Part shown: positions 33,722 to 45,100 of the stretch, piece by piece
Numbering within the stretch: the stretch's first letter is position 1
Layout: each line of letters starts with the position of its first letter
Source: Halichondria panicea
Taxonomy: Eukaryota > Porifera > Demospongiae > Suberitida > Halichondriidae
Direction of reading: 5' to 3'
Length of the DNA stretch: 64,000 nucleotides
NCBI RefSeq assembly: GCF_963675165.1
Contig: NC_087377.1
Location: 130,001-194,000, forward strand
Notes under the pieces: model-generated
Told to the model about the DNA's origin: nothing
The model's database searches: none
Seen by the model: the letters and a program-made list of their open reading frames with translations, nothing else
Made by a program: the position numbers and the translations under genes

Positions 33722-34203
33722 GTCACGTGACCAAAATTGCTGTCCAAAGCGCAATGCTTACTTGGCAATTTTTTGGACATAAGCAGACGGTAAGAGATGT
33801 AGAGAGTATTTGTATAGCTAGAAATTAATTGTATATAGGGGCTAGACGAAGTTTAATCACAAATGCATGTATTTGATGACAGCTTGTTAGTGACAATGTA
33901 CATTTTTGACGTATAGGTATCAGATATGGACCGCATACCTAAAAAGAAGTCTAAGGCATCCAAAGCTACAAGCAAGCTCAAGACTCCTTAAAAAGTCGAC
34001 ATAACTGTTACAACTTATCCCGATCTTCAACCTTTCCTAAATATGATTGTGCTAATCCTATACACAATTACTTTCTAGCTATATAAATACTCTCTACATC
34101 TCTAAGTGACTGCTTATGTTCAAAAAAGATCCTAAAACAGTTTAGCAGAATGTGCATATATACCAAGAAAGCATTGCGCTTTCTGCAATTTTGGTCACGT
34201 GAC
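33722..34203. mobile_element. 482-bp element with long inverted repeats (GTCACGTGAC ends)
   Basis: Both ends begin GTCACGTGACCAAAATTGC and remain alignable for over 100 bp inward, including 'agagatgtagagagtattt' and 'tagctag'. The middle holds a 21-codon plus frame at 33926-33991 (MDRIPKKKSKASKATSKLKT plus P), rich in Lys/Ser, preceded by an acceptor-like site. No flanking duplication was recognised. Confidence 0.75.
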
Positions 34204-34840
34204 GTCAGCCTACAAGGTAACTAACCAGTTGACTATGATCAATACTGTTACTAAGCAGCGTACATACAGACTAGCCGACTAACAATGTGCACACAGTGAC
34301 TAGCCTGACTATATCATAATACTGACTATAGAGCATATCGCATATATAGCACGACCAGACTCAATTTTAGAGACTGCATGTATACATCATCCTGATACCA
34401 ATGTTGACAGGTCAATCTCACGTTTATAGTATTTAATGTCAAGCCAGTCTCAGTAGCATGCAGCAGCTTGTCGAGCATTCAGAGTGTTCTGTCCACAACT
34501 GTGCATCCCTTCTTCAAATTTCCTCACAAGAAATTCTCTCTGGGATATTGTGATCACTGTTCGGGAAGTCATGATTCTACTGATCACTAGCACTGTACTA
34601 CGTACGTACTCTCCACCTTGTACCAACCAGCTGTGTTGTCCAGTCCATGATCCAGTAGTACTAGTGCAGTGCAGTGCAAACCGTGTGCAGGTATATCTTG
34701 AGTTCACAGGTCAAGTGATCTGACTATAACCAGCCTTGACTACATGCAGTGCCAATGCTGACCATAAGACTACTATTAACCAGTGCTGACCCATGCGAAT
34801 GGGGCCGGACGTGAGGTCGCGGCCTATAATCGGTTAACCA
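34204..34840. other. Repeat-motif region with one coding-like terminal exon
   Basis: Contains more copies of the diverged 'gactacaatcaatactg' motif. On the minus strand at 34453-34545 an acceptor-like atcccag precedes REFLVRKFEEGMHSCGQNTL and ARQAAACY before a stop. No family was recognised, so it is not called separately. Confidence 0.3.
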
Positions 34841-34895
34841 CTAGGCCACACCCATTCTTCACCAATCTGTGTTTTATCAGGAGCTCAGTTTAATT

Positions 34896-34995
34896 TAGCC
34901 TCGATCCCAGGCCGAGTTTTCGCTTTTATAACGGTTAGGCAAAGTTGTTTGCCTAACCGTTATAAAAGCGAAAACTCGGCCTGGGATCGAGGCTA
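34896..34995. mobile_element. Perfect 100-bp palindromic MITE with 9-bp duplication
   Basis: Exactly 100 bp: TAGCCTCGATCCCAGGCCGA start, 48-nt arms that pair without mismatch, and a 4-nt gttg loop. agtttaatt occurs on both sides (34887-34895, 34996-35004). The duplicated block at 25.97 kb has the site without the insert. A diverged sibling is at 12175-12279, and 'ggcctgagatcgaggcta' near 57882 may be a third terminus. Confidence 0.92.
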
Positions 34996-35238
34996 AGTTT
35001 AATTTTGATGACGGCTCTCTTCTGATGCTACACAGTTACAATACATTTATCATTGATAACATAGCTGGCATGTGCAATTGTGTGGACAGACATTGACTCA
35101 ACAAAGCATTCACATCAGGTATAATTATGGTGGATAGAGTGCTAGTAGTCACCACACAAACACTTATAATTGATAAAGAACAAATTAATTAAAAAATAAA
35201 TACCATCAGTCACAGTTTATAATGGCTAGAGAATATTG

Positions 35239-35424
35239 TCAGGTTAGAGTCACTTGCAATCTTCCCTTGAGGTCCTCAGCAATGTCAGCTCTACTGATAA
35301 CGGGAGACTCTAGAGCTGTCAACAAGTCCTCCAGTTGTGGACCACCTTGCAACCACTCTACGAGCATGTGTGTGAAACACTTGGTGACACTGTTGGGTCT
35401 TCTGGCATTCTCCTCAGCTATCAC
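35239..35424 (-). CDS. Death-domain C-terminal exon
   Basis: After acceptor (tacactgcag) the minus strand encodes VIAEENARRPNSVTKCFTHM, then LVEWLQGGPQLEDLLTALES, then ISRADIAEDLKGRL and a stop. This is the second half of a death domain (the MLxxWL...LxxALxS...G--D-A-xL pattern), a helical bundle for homotypic signalling contacts. The upstream half would lie to the right, but a 1,245-bp transposon sits in the intron and no partner exon was found in this window. The frameshifted sibling is at 26211-26405. Confidence 0.7.
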   Translation of the reverse strand: MIAEENARRPNSVTKCFTHMLVEWLQGGPQLEDLLTALESPVISRADIAEDLKGRLQVTLT

Positions 35425-35481
35425 CTGCAGTGTACATTGTTATTATAATGACATCATTCTGCACTATCCAAGTTCTACGGT

Positions 35482-36726
35482 TAGCGATGTCAGACCGATT
35501 TTCATTTTTGCTATTTCTAACTTTTATGTATTACTATCTCTTTTGAACACTCTAGGCAAACCAGAAAACTTTATTGCACTGGATTTGTTCAAGCGAATGC
35601 AGAGATACAGCTTTTTGAAGAACACTAGTCAGGGAAAAATTCATACAAAAATTTACCGCATTTTAATGTACTTGGGCGGGACTTATGAAATTTGTTGTTA
35701 ATACCGGAAATGATCTTAAAGTATCATAATCTGCTGAACTGCTTGGTCTATTCTCTTTTAAAAAAGTATGAAATGGACACTCAGGACTCAGGAGTTAATA
35801 TTGTAACCATTAATTTTGATATCTATTTTATGAAGTTTATAATGTTTCTGTAATGTATATCTTTATGATGTCCCTATAATAGTATGATGTCTCCTGCTTC
35901 AGAGAGTTCTTTTGGATTTAAAGTAACCATGCATGCTATCTTTTCAGTATAATTTATTGTATCATGTTTCAGAACTCTCATCAATGTCCACCTTACGCTT
36001 GTATATCTGTTTCTTGATCTTTATAAGCAACTTTTCTGTCAATTTCATTTGGTCTAAATAATTCATTTTTAGTGTGACGTAGATTTAAGGCCATACAACT
36101 ATAAATCTATGATACAACTCTGTTGACAGCTTCTACAGTAGATTACTCTTGTCTTTTTTGTGTGCAAATTGAATCAGTTCTTGTAATTTAATAGATTACA
36201 TTGTTGTCCCTGGAATTCTCTCCAATCTTTCTTGTTTCTTTTCAACAGAGGCTTTCAGATTGCTTCAATAATTACTTTCAGTAACTTCTAAGAAATAAAT
36301 ACATCTATTGGTACACTTGGCTTGATTTTACTGCATTTCTATTCTCAGCTCCACCCATCTATCCATGCAATATGTGATTCCGCAAGAAATAAAAGCTTAT
36401 TGTAGCAACTTTTTGCATACTCTGGAGAGAGTTAGAGATGAAAGACATGCTCACTTGTGTTTTTGTTCATTTTCATGTTTGGTTGCCAAAATGATGATCA
36501 CCTTTGAGAAAAAATCACACACAAAACAAGCATTAAATGCTAAAATCATAAAAAACTGTTATAAAAATCAAATTCTACGCTATTTTTTACCCCTGGGAAC
36601 AGCTGTTGTTTGCTAGACTCTTCCAGGGCTTGCGGAAAGCCCTTCTTGGTCACTCACTTTCTGGTCCCGTTTTTGAATTACTGTACGAAAATACCCCCAC
36701 GCACTACTTCTGGTCTGACATCTCTA
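35482..36726. mobile_element. 1,245-bp TIR element with preserved empty site
   Basis: Ends TAGCGATGTCAGACC and (inverted) TAGAGATGTCAGACC, 14 of 15 identical. ctacggt is duplicated at 35475-35481 and 36727-36733. In the paralogous block the same position (26455-26461) reads ctacggt once without insert. A truncated relative lies at 15023-15280. No transposase was recognised; open frames are short. A 7-8-bp duplication is compatible with hAT-type or similar superfamilies but does not decide. Confidence 0.85.
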
Positions 36727-36846
36727 CTACGGTATTATCGGCGAATCATGTCAAGTTGTTGAAAGGAGTTCAGTTGCCAACCAATTGCAACTAACATGCA
36801 ATATACAGCCACCCACACAACTAAAGAAACAAAACTACTAACAGGG

Positions 36847-36923
36847 TTTTCGGGATTTCCTACCCCCAGCCAAAATATCCCCCCCCCCTAAAATCTGAAT
36901 AATTATTCATAATAAAAATGTAT
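36847..36923. other. Junction after duplicated block
   Basis: Homology to 26592 ends; C-rich 'cccccccccta' and AT-rich sequence precede the next element. Confidence 0.4.
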
Positions 36924-37410
36924 GCCTCGAGGCGTAGCCGCACGAGGGATACGGCAAAGCTGACTGTGTGTGTCTGTTCCAGCTGTAACTCCTCTACGGT
37001 TGTAATACGACGAAAGCTAACAGCTTGTAGCTATAGGCTTCTAGCCACGTTCTCTTGGATTTTGATTCCTGGATTAGCAAACTAAAGCTTCTTTCTCCAG
37101 TTATGGCTAGTTCGACTCACATTGAAGGCTGTTGCAGTCTCTTTCATAGCATCATCTGTCCCCACAAACTTTCTATTCAACATGAGTTAGCCTTGCACTA
37201 AAGCTCTAGCTTTTTGTTAGCTACAATACTCAGAAAATATATGTTAAAACAGCTAGCTAGCAGTAGCCATTATTTTTGTGAAATTGATCTCTTTGGACAC
37301 CCCCTTTAATTATTCCTGTGGATGTAATGCGCATGCGCGCTCATTCCCCATGTGTGAGAAAATAATTTCTAAGATCCAGATCCAGATTTTCCTGGCAGAA
37401 TCATCTTTGT
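36924..37410. mobile_element. Repeat element, GCCTCGAGG terminus (forward copy)
   Basis: Begins gcctcgaggcgtagccgcac and matches, in inverted orientation, 43845-44220 over about 400 bp, including 'ggattagcaaactaaagctt' and 'tgtaatgcgcatgcgcgctc'. It shares motifs (aactcgagaa, TG tract, gcctcg end) with the 17788-18430 family. The far end is not defined. Confidence 0.65.
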
Positions 37411-37799
37411 TTCCAGGGCCTGGTAAGCCACAAAACACTACCATTAACAATATAGATAACAATATGCATGTACACAAGTCTTTTTTCTCAATAGATATTA
37501 TAATACACTGAACTGATCTTGGAAGAATCAATTTTCTTCTTTCTTGAGGTCCTGAACAACAATAGATGCATGTAAATAAGTCTTTTCTTCTCAGTGAGTT
37601 AATATAGATAAGCTAACTTTAATATAAATTCATTATAGAAACTACTATAACACTAATACTTTTTGAGCAAAAGCATAACATGGCGAGAGGCATTAGCAAG
37701 CGCACGCTTGCAACACTCGTTTATTATAGGCTTAACATAATTATGCGTAAAGCTGGCTACATTTCACTAGGATGTGTGCGTGTGGGTGTGGTCTCACCT
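37411..37799. other. AT-rich spacer, then shared kinase intron
   Basis: From about 37728 ('taggcttaacataattatgc') the sequence matches the kinase intron at 2180-2260. No other feature was recognised before it. Confidence 0.4.
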
Positions 37800-37926
37800 C
37801 TCAAGTTGTGCAGGTCTTGTGTGCAGGGAGAGTCTTCAGGAATGCTGTACTGAGCACTGATTATGGCTAGAGGGTTGTCACCAAATGGAGTATCCATGAA
37901 GCACAGCTTGAACAGTAGTACTCCCA
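37800..37926 (-). pseudogene. Isolated NAK-like kinase C-lobe exon (copy 4)
   Basis: Minus-strand match to 2275-2388: LFKLCFMDTPFGDNPLAI and a Tyr-to-Cys change in SPCTQDL. It is the only kinase exon in this neighbourhood. The exon upstream of it (37963-38064) is unrelated to the kinase, so it is an orphan fragment from duplication. Confidence 0.65.
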
Positions 37927-37962
37927 GTGCCTGTGTGTGGGCGTATAGTCACCCTCAGGGGT

Positions 37963-38064
37963 AGGTAGTAGAGTGGTCCCAGCTGGCAGTCCATCCACCA
38001 ATATCACGTTGATACTGCCCTTGTCATCAGTCACATTGAACACCTCTTCCCCCAGCGTAACATA
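37963..38064 (-). CDS. Coding-like exon, family unknown
   Basis: Minus strand between acceptor (atggtcctcacag) and donor (ggtgac): LYVTLGEEVFNVTDDKGSIN then VILVDGLPAGTTLLPTPE. The regular beta-like pattern and clean splice sites argue for coding. It lies downstream of another possible exon at 38654-38718. I do not recognise it. Confidence 0.4.
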
Positions 38065-38653
38065 GAGGCTGTGAGGACCATATAGATGAGAGGAGGGAAG
38101 TTAGCTGTATAGGTTAAAGTTGACGGTTAGCAATAAGCATACGCAAGTGGACTATTAGTAGAGAGCAAGTGGTGGTCTTAATTACATTAGAGGGGGCGGT
38201 ACCTTGACCTTGTATAAGCCCAGGCTATAGTTATTATACACGTACTTGTATTATAGCCAACAATAACACACATGATTATACGTATCTTCATAGCCCAACA
38301 CTGCGTATACACTCTACGTATATGGAACACATAACGAACATGCAAGCCTCTTATCAACCTTTATATTTCTCACAAGTTATGATGCAGGATGATGCTGCCC
38401 ACCCCCTCACTCAGGGGTACCTGTGTAGGGCTGAGGAATTGATGGACACAATAATTATGGAGACAATATAGACTACCATCATGCACGCAGGTACACTACC
38501 ACCCACTCCACTCATCACACACCACACACATACACACTCCATTAGTATGAGTAGGCAATGGAGGACCATACATTACAACAAAGGGAGCTAGAGAGCTAGT
38601 CTATAGATAGAGTATCTGGGTCCACTCAATAAGACCTGACACTACTCACCCTA
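38065..38653. other. No supported gene
   Basis: Presumed intron between two coding-like minus-strand exons. AT-rich with a CA-rich patch at 38510-38540. Confidence 0.3.
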
Positions 38654-38718
38654 GCATTGTCCAGCTCCCTCTGCAGACTAGCCACCATATCCACTAATAC
38701 TGGACTGCGTGCTCCTCC
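38654..38718 (-). CDS. Coding-like coiled-coil exon
   Basis: Ends at donor gtgagt on the minus strand and encodes SPVLVDMVASLQRELDNAR, with heptad-like spacing. The acceptor is uncertain because a TGA lies close to the best candidate. It is possibly spliced to 37963-38064. Confidence 0.3.
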
Positions 38719-39129
38719 AGCTCATGCCTGCAGACACTATTAAATTCTAGCTCTAGCTCTCTCTCTGATCATGAGGAGGCCACGTGGGTAACAAGAAACT
38801 GCAACTGAAGTGATCCTTACCCAACAACAATGGTAAAGGGTCACTAAACTAGAAAGCTGGAAATGAAATTTTATAAAATAGAAGGTGGTATAATCAAACA
38901 CAGAACACAGAGCATTATAATAGTCAGTACTTATAGTCAACACAGAGTTAGTTCTTTACTTGACATTCTTGCATGCTTCTTTACTTGACATCTTTATTCG
39001 TCCCTTTCAAGCAACTCCAGTATCTGTATGAAAGCATGAGCACAGCACAATCAACCAAAGTTATAGAGAACAAAACATCAGATTAGACTACAATCAGATT
39101 ACAAACACACATACCTTGTCAGGTTATCA
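38719..39129. other. 3' flank of the DD-ZU5 gene
   Basis: AT-rich sequence downstream (minus sense) of the stop codon at 39130-39132. It contains aataaa-like signals on the minus strand. No gene. Confidence 0.35.
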
Positions 39130-42100
39130 TGATCAATTGGTGGCACTATGAGCAACTGCAGTTGCTGTCCTCACATACTTGTCTTCAATTTCCTCGGCTA
39201 CATCGTTACGCTCAACAGTAGGCCTCCTTAGACATTCACATATGTAAGGCCATGTCATCGGATGCTCTGGATCAGTGACTTCAAGACGCTTGGTTACCAT
39301 CTTCATTAGGCGGCGTTTGTTATGGCGGTAATCATCTTCAATGTTTTCCAAATCATTATTCTTCACTCCGAGAGCCAACCCTAAATCGAACCAGTCTTTG
39401 CTGGCATTCTTGAGACCTTCACAAATTGTTAGAATATCATCTCTAGTCAGAACAATGGACGACCGTTGTGCAGTGTCTCCTCTTTGATTTCTGCTAGGAT
39501 GTTCCTCTTGTGATGATCCTACACACACACACAAGTACATATTGCATTGAAAATGGCCAGTTTTATGACCAACTGCATAATACAGTAAGCATCTGAAAAT
39601 GCACAATAATTACGATAATTATAGCAATGTGTATATTAATGGGGAATGCCGGGACTGTAGGAATCAAGATCATGTATTTTCCAGGCTGAAGGTTTCCGAT
39701 TATGATACATGGAATTATGATAAGAACTTAGTTTATTGGAAGTAAGATAGATAGTCGGTAATATTCGTGGGGTAAACATTCATGGCATTCATTGACAAAT
39801 CAAAAACGGTGATTTTTGTCTGTAAAAATGTCGGCTGACTTTATTGCCTGTACTGCCTGGCATGCGTTCCGGTAAACTTTTTTTATAGGGAGGAAGTCAG
39901 TGCCCACGGAAATAACGAATATTTTACTCCTCGAAAATTACCCACTATACGATAGTAAATGTAATCACATGCACATGCACTTACACAAGTGGCCCCCTAA
40001 AGCTACTTCACACTAATTATGGTAAATGAAATTGGGCAGTTGTAAAAGTTCTGTTTCATTGTGGGGCAGAGGAAGTAAACACTGCATGTGTACACTGGTT
40101 ATGTAATAAGTAGAAAGAACAGAACTTAATGCCTCTTGCCATGTTTTTGCTTTTGCTCAAAAGTATTAGAGTGTTATAGAAGACAATTTGCTTTGATTGT
40201 TTCACAAGAAAGGGGGGTCCACAGTTAATAGTGCATATACACTGTTAAAAATGGGTAGTTACAATAGCACCCAAAGTGCTATGCCAACACTCACCTAATG
40301 GTGCTATCACAACACTAAGAGTGCAGTCGTAACTGCTACGTGTTACTAGAACAATAAAGGGTGCTATTATACACTTAAAAGTGCTTGTGGAACATTTTAA
40401 ACAGTGTTGTGCATGCACTTACCTAGTTGTTAAAATCATATTACTCTAACTATACACCAGATGGTGTTACTCAAATAAGAATTGTGTGATTGTAGCACTA
40501 TACATGGTGCAATGTAAGCACCTCTACAAATCACCTGCATGCAAATCAAGGCCAGTCTATAATGATTCGTGTAGTTGCATGTGTAAATAAATAGTTGCTT
40601 ATATAGTATAACAAACCCGTTCCATTAAAATAGTTGAATCTGGTATAATTATTATACCTTTGTATTCAAGCATGCAAGTAGATCATAATTATAGTCACCT
40701 TATTTATTATACTTATTCAGTATAAATTCTAATCACATGCGTAATTATGTATACAGGGGTGAAGCAGCACACTTGTACTGATGACGGAACAATCGGCCCT
40801 GTGAGGAACTTTCCAAGAAAAAATTAGTGCACTTTTCAAGTGTACCGGCAATATTTTAGCTATTCAGTATTTATAACTTATGTGATGAACCAGTACTAGT
40901 TATCATTATTAGTTACTGTAAAACTATGTGTTTGAAGTTGCAACATCTATTGAGGACTAGACTATGTGCATGTCACGCTAACGGACAAATTAATGCCCAA
41001 CAATAATTATTAACAATTCAATCGTCTGAAAAATCATACATCCTGTATTTAGCAAAGTAGCTGGCTTATAGTGTGTTCTTTCTACTCGTACAGTTGCCCT
41101 GCAAATTTAACTCTTACTTTGCTCCCACCCCTCCCCTCTTCCATGCAAGGGCATACACTGATGATATGATCATAATTAATTGATGAGCACAGACTCAAAT
41201 GCGTGGTGGGTAGCCAAGACTACATAAACAAAACAAAATCGTGGGTGGTAGACGTGCAGCACTGATCTCACGTGAACCTTGTGATAGACAGCTGCCTGCA
41301 TGAGAGTCTCTGCACACAGCTGCGTGCACCTTAACTGTACGAAGGCGCCAGGCCTACTCTAGCTCTGTACTGTGCTCTGGTACTACATGGACTAAGTTGC
41401 TAGATGTACTACACTGCAAGATGGCACACTGCTTTGACTCGGAACTATAGAGTAAGTTGCTGCAAAACCATTGTTGTGCTAAAAAGCTTGACATAGACAG
41501 GACTGCAAGTCTACTACTCACTACTATAATTGTAACTATATAATAATTCTTGTTGGGCTTTGTGGGCAGCTGTCCGTCAGTCTGATATGTTGGGCTTTGT
41601 GGGCAGCTGTCCGTCAGTCTGATATATGTTGGGCTTTGTGGGCAGCTGTCCGTCCGTCTGATATGCTGGGCTTTGTGGGCAGCTGTCTGTCCGTCTGATA
41701 TGCTGGGCTTTGTGGGCAGCTGTCCGTCAGTCTGATATGTTGGACTTTGTGGGCAGCTGTCCGTCCGTCTGATATGCTGGGATTTGTGGGCAGCTGTCCG
41801 TCAGTCTGATATGTTGGGCTTTGTGGGCAGCTGTCTGTCAGTCTGATATGTTGGGCTTTGTGGGCAGCTGTCCGTCAGTCTGATATGTTGGGCTAAGTGG
41901 GCAGCTGTCCGTCAGTCTGATATGTTGGGCTTTGTGGGCACTTGTCTGTCAGTCTGATATGTTGGGCTTTGTGGGCACGTGTCCGTCAGTTAGATGTATG
42001 TTGAGCGTTAGGAACACTTTCCTGTCAGACTGGTTTTTCGCACGTATCTACATTTGCATACAAATCATCATAATTATAATTTTTGTCTTCCGATTATTGT

Positions 42101-45100
42101 TAAATTAATTTCCAATGACAAGAAGATAATGGTTGTTTCTTACAAAATTATCGCATCGTAAGAGCTATAGGTACTCTTTTCATGCAGGGTTCATGGAGTC
42201 GAGCTATTTAAACGAGGTTAAAGAATATGCGTCGCAAATTGAGATTCAATATCTGTCCAAAGATAAACCACTGCTCTTTAAAAGGAATAGTCCAAAAACA
42301 AAGCGTAACAAAGGTGCTATCAGGAGTGATATGATCGACCAGCAGTTACAGATGTGCATATATACTTACCTTCTATCCACCACTGACCGATTATGTCTAT
42401 GTAAGTTCACTATTAATCATTATTGTGTTCAAGCATATAGCTGTAAATGTTTGCAGTAGTAATAGAATTTTTTGAAATTACAGGAAAAGATACCTATAGA
42501 TTTACTTTTGAGGTAAATTGGAAAGAATTCGAACAAAGGAGAACAATGTTAAGCTACAGGAGCTGGTCGAAGACTATGCAGTCACTGGTGCAGTCACAAT
42601 CTAATGGTAAATAGAAACCCATATCTTCAAACATACATTTTTTTTTATTCAGTTCTGAAGATAATACTGTAAGAAGAAGGATGCAGTACAAATGATATTT
42701 GTCAAGCTGCTGCTCCACGTATGTAATGCATAAACAGTTACAAATACTTGATACTTGAGAACAGATTCTTCTGTTGCCCTTGAATTCATCCTGTGTGGGG
42801 GGTATATGCCTATTATAACGAGAATAACCCTGTCATCATACATATATAATTATACACAGTAATGCATGCACACTGGATATTTGGAAGAGGTGACAACAGT
42901 TGTTAAAGTGTTAGGCTTTCGGCTTATTTGAATAATTGTCTCCTACTCACTTATATCACTGCCTACTGTTTTTGTGAGCCCCATTCTTATCCCATCATAA
43001 TATGTACATGCAGGTGGATGACATGCAACGTTCGTTCAAGGTAGAAAAAGTGCTATTGAATCTGGATCAATGAACTACTTCGTCATCGTAGAGAAAGAAG
43101 TGTATGAAGTAGATTCATTCTATGAAACTCTTGTACTATGTTTTTGACATTTTAGTACCCACGTGCATGTCAGCATGGCACCCTTTTATTTTTATATTTT
43201 TAAGGTCCCGAACTGCCTAGTGTATTGTGGTCGTAGTTATTAAACACTTTATGAGGTTATAGGTATACATATCTTCATACTTTTATTGTATGCTATCGTG
43301 ATGCATATCATTATACACATGCTATAATTATGTTACGTCATTTAAGTCAAGTGCATGAGCTTATCGAGAAGTGCAATAAGCATGCATGCAATATTTTATG
43401 CTTTGCATGAAGAGTAGCAATGACAACTGTACCTGTAGTAACAGCAGCACCCATCCCCAGTGCTTTAATAACACCTTGTAGGTGTAGTTGTAAAAGTTAC
43501 ACACAGTTTGGAGTTGCAGTAACTCCAAGAAAGTGCAAGTACAGCACATTTTCATGCTGTTACAACTCCAAAATGAGTGTTTTAATAACACTAAAATCTG
43601 GTGCTGTAATAACTCCATATATGAGTGCCATATTTGGTACAATGGTTTTACCCCACTTTTGGGTGTTACAATAGCACCACATTTTTAACAGTGTACTGAT
43701 CGTCTTAAAATAATGGCCTGTAGCCAAACAGTGGGAGCACACCTTTTTCAAAGGCAATAGTCAGTAGTCTGTGAGATAAATATTAAAGTCAGAATTCAAT
43801 CACAGAAAGTATTTTAATAGTATCTATAACAAGCAGTCCAAGAAAATTGATTCTACCAGGATCTGAAGGGTTGAAAATGGATTCTCTTACACGTGGTATT
43901 GAGCGCGCATGCGCATTACATCCAGGAATAAGGGGTGTGTCTGCAAGTTCTAATTCGAATAGAAACTTTGTGCGAACAGATGATGCTACGAAACATTCTG
44001 AAAAGACTGCAACAGCCTTCAACGCGAGTCAAACTAGCCATAACTCGAGAAAGAAGCTTTAGTTTGCTAATCCACGAATCAAAATCCAAGAGAATATTAT
44101 ATAGAAGCTGTTAAGTTTTCGTCGCATTGCAACCGTTGAGCAGTTACAGCTGGAACAGACACACACACACATGCACACAGTCAGCTTTACCGTATCCCTC
44201 GTGCGGCTACACCTCGAGGCAGAAATACTATACACATGAACTGACCTCTCTGTGTGGTTGAGTCACTCCTTCCCAGAGTGCGGGGTACTGAGGAAAAATA
44301 TGTCGTTAAAAATTAATCAAGGTTTGTTGCACACAAGTATCAGACAGGTACATGTACAGGAAAAGTATTTTCTATACAATTATGTATACCAGTAGATTAC
44401 TTACAGGAAATACGTAGGGTCAAATGATGGCTCTCTTCATCTAAATCGGTTTTCATCAGCAAAAAGTTTACTGATTCAGAACAAAACATTGCCTTCAGGT
44501 TAAATCTACAATGGATGGCTGGAACAACTCCAGGTCGTCTATTAGAATCCAACTCTTTTGAGTATCGCTCAATTCGATCTCTGGACAGCTACAACCAAGC
44601 ATTATAATATACGTAATTAATATATACACATGTAACAGTCACACCAGTCCATTGTTTTTGCATGTTATCCTCCCCAAGAGTGCATGTATACTTAATACCA
44701 AGAGTATATGAGAGAGAGAGAGTATCAAACGTAGGCATACTGTACATCTGTATGCGGAGAGTAACGTGATTTCCTGTATCTCTCACAAGCTTGGAATTTG
44801 CACACTGACTAATCCAAGTGTGGGTGATGTAATCTACTTTCTTGATAGATTACATCACCCACACTGGATTGGTCAGTGTGCAAATTCCAAGCTTGTGACA
44901 GATACAGGAAGTCACGTTACTCTCCGCATACATCTGATGTACAGTGCCTACGTTCGATACTCTCTTCTCTATAATATATACTCTTGTTAATACCGTATAG
45001 CGCGAAATTTTCGAGGCACTTATATTTCATAGAATGGCCTCTAAAAGCATTTCGTTGCACAATGTTTGTGGAATCACTGCTTATCGGAAGCCCCGCCTTT

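Larger units (their letters stand above)
40240..43693. mobile_element. 3,454-bp TIR element with TA duplication
   Basis: Perfect 14-bp termini CACTGTTAAAAATG, each flanked by TA (40238-40239 and 43694-43695). Both ends carry dense subterminal motifs (gtgctat, caacact, ttacaatagcacc) in 40255-40530 and 43415-43690. The interior holds a 37-bp minisatellite and a decayed small plus-strand gene, but no transposase I can name. It lies inside the last intron of the DD-ZU5 gene, in opposite coding orientation. Confidence 0.8.

Noticed and set aside
41545-41995. Coding repeat protein in the 37-bp minisatellite
   Set aside because: 37 is not a multiple of three and stops occur; no open frame spans it.
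42133-42612. HORMA, THAP or known transposase domain in the small ORF
   Set aside because: I could not match residues to any named family with confidence, so it is left unassigned.
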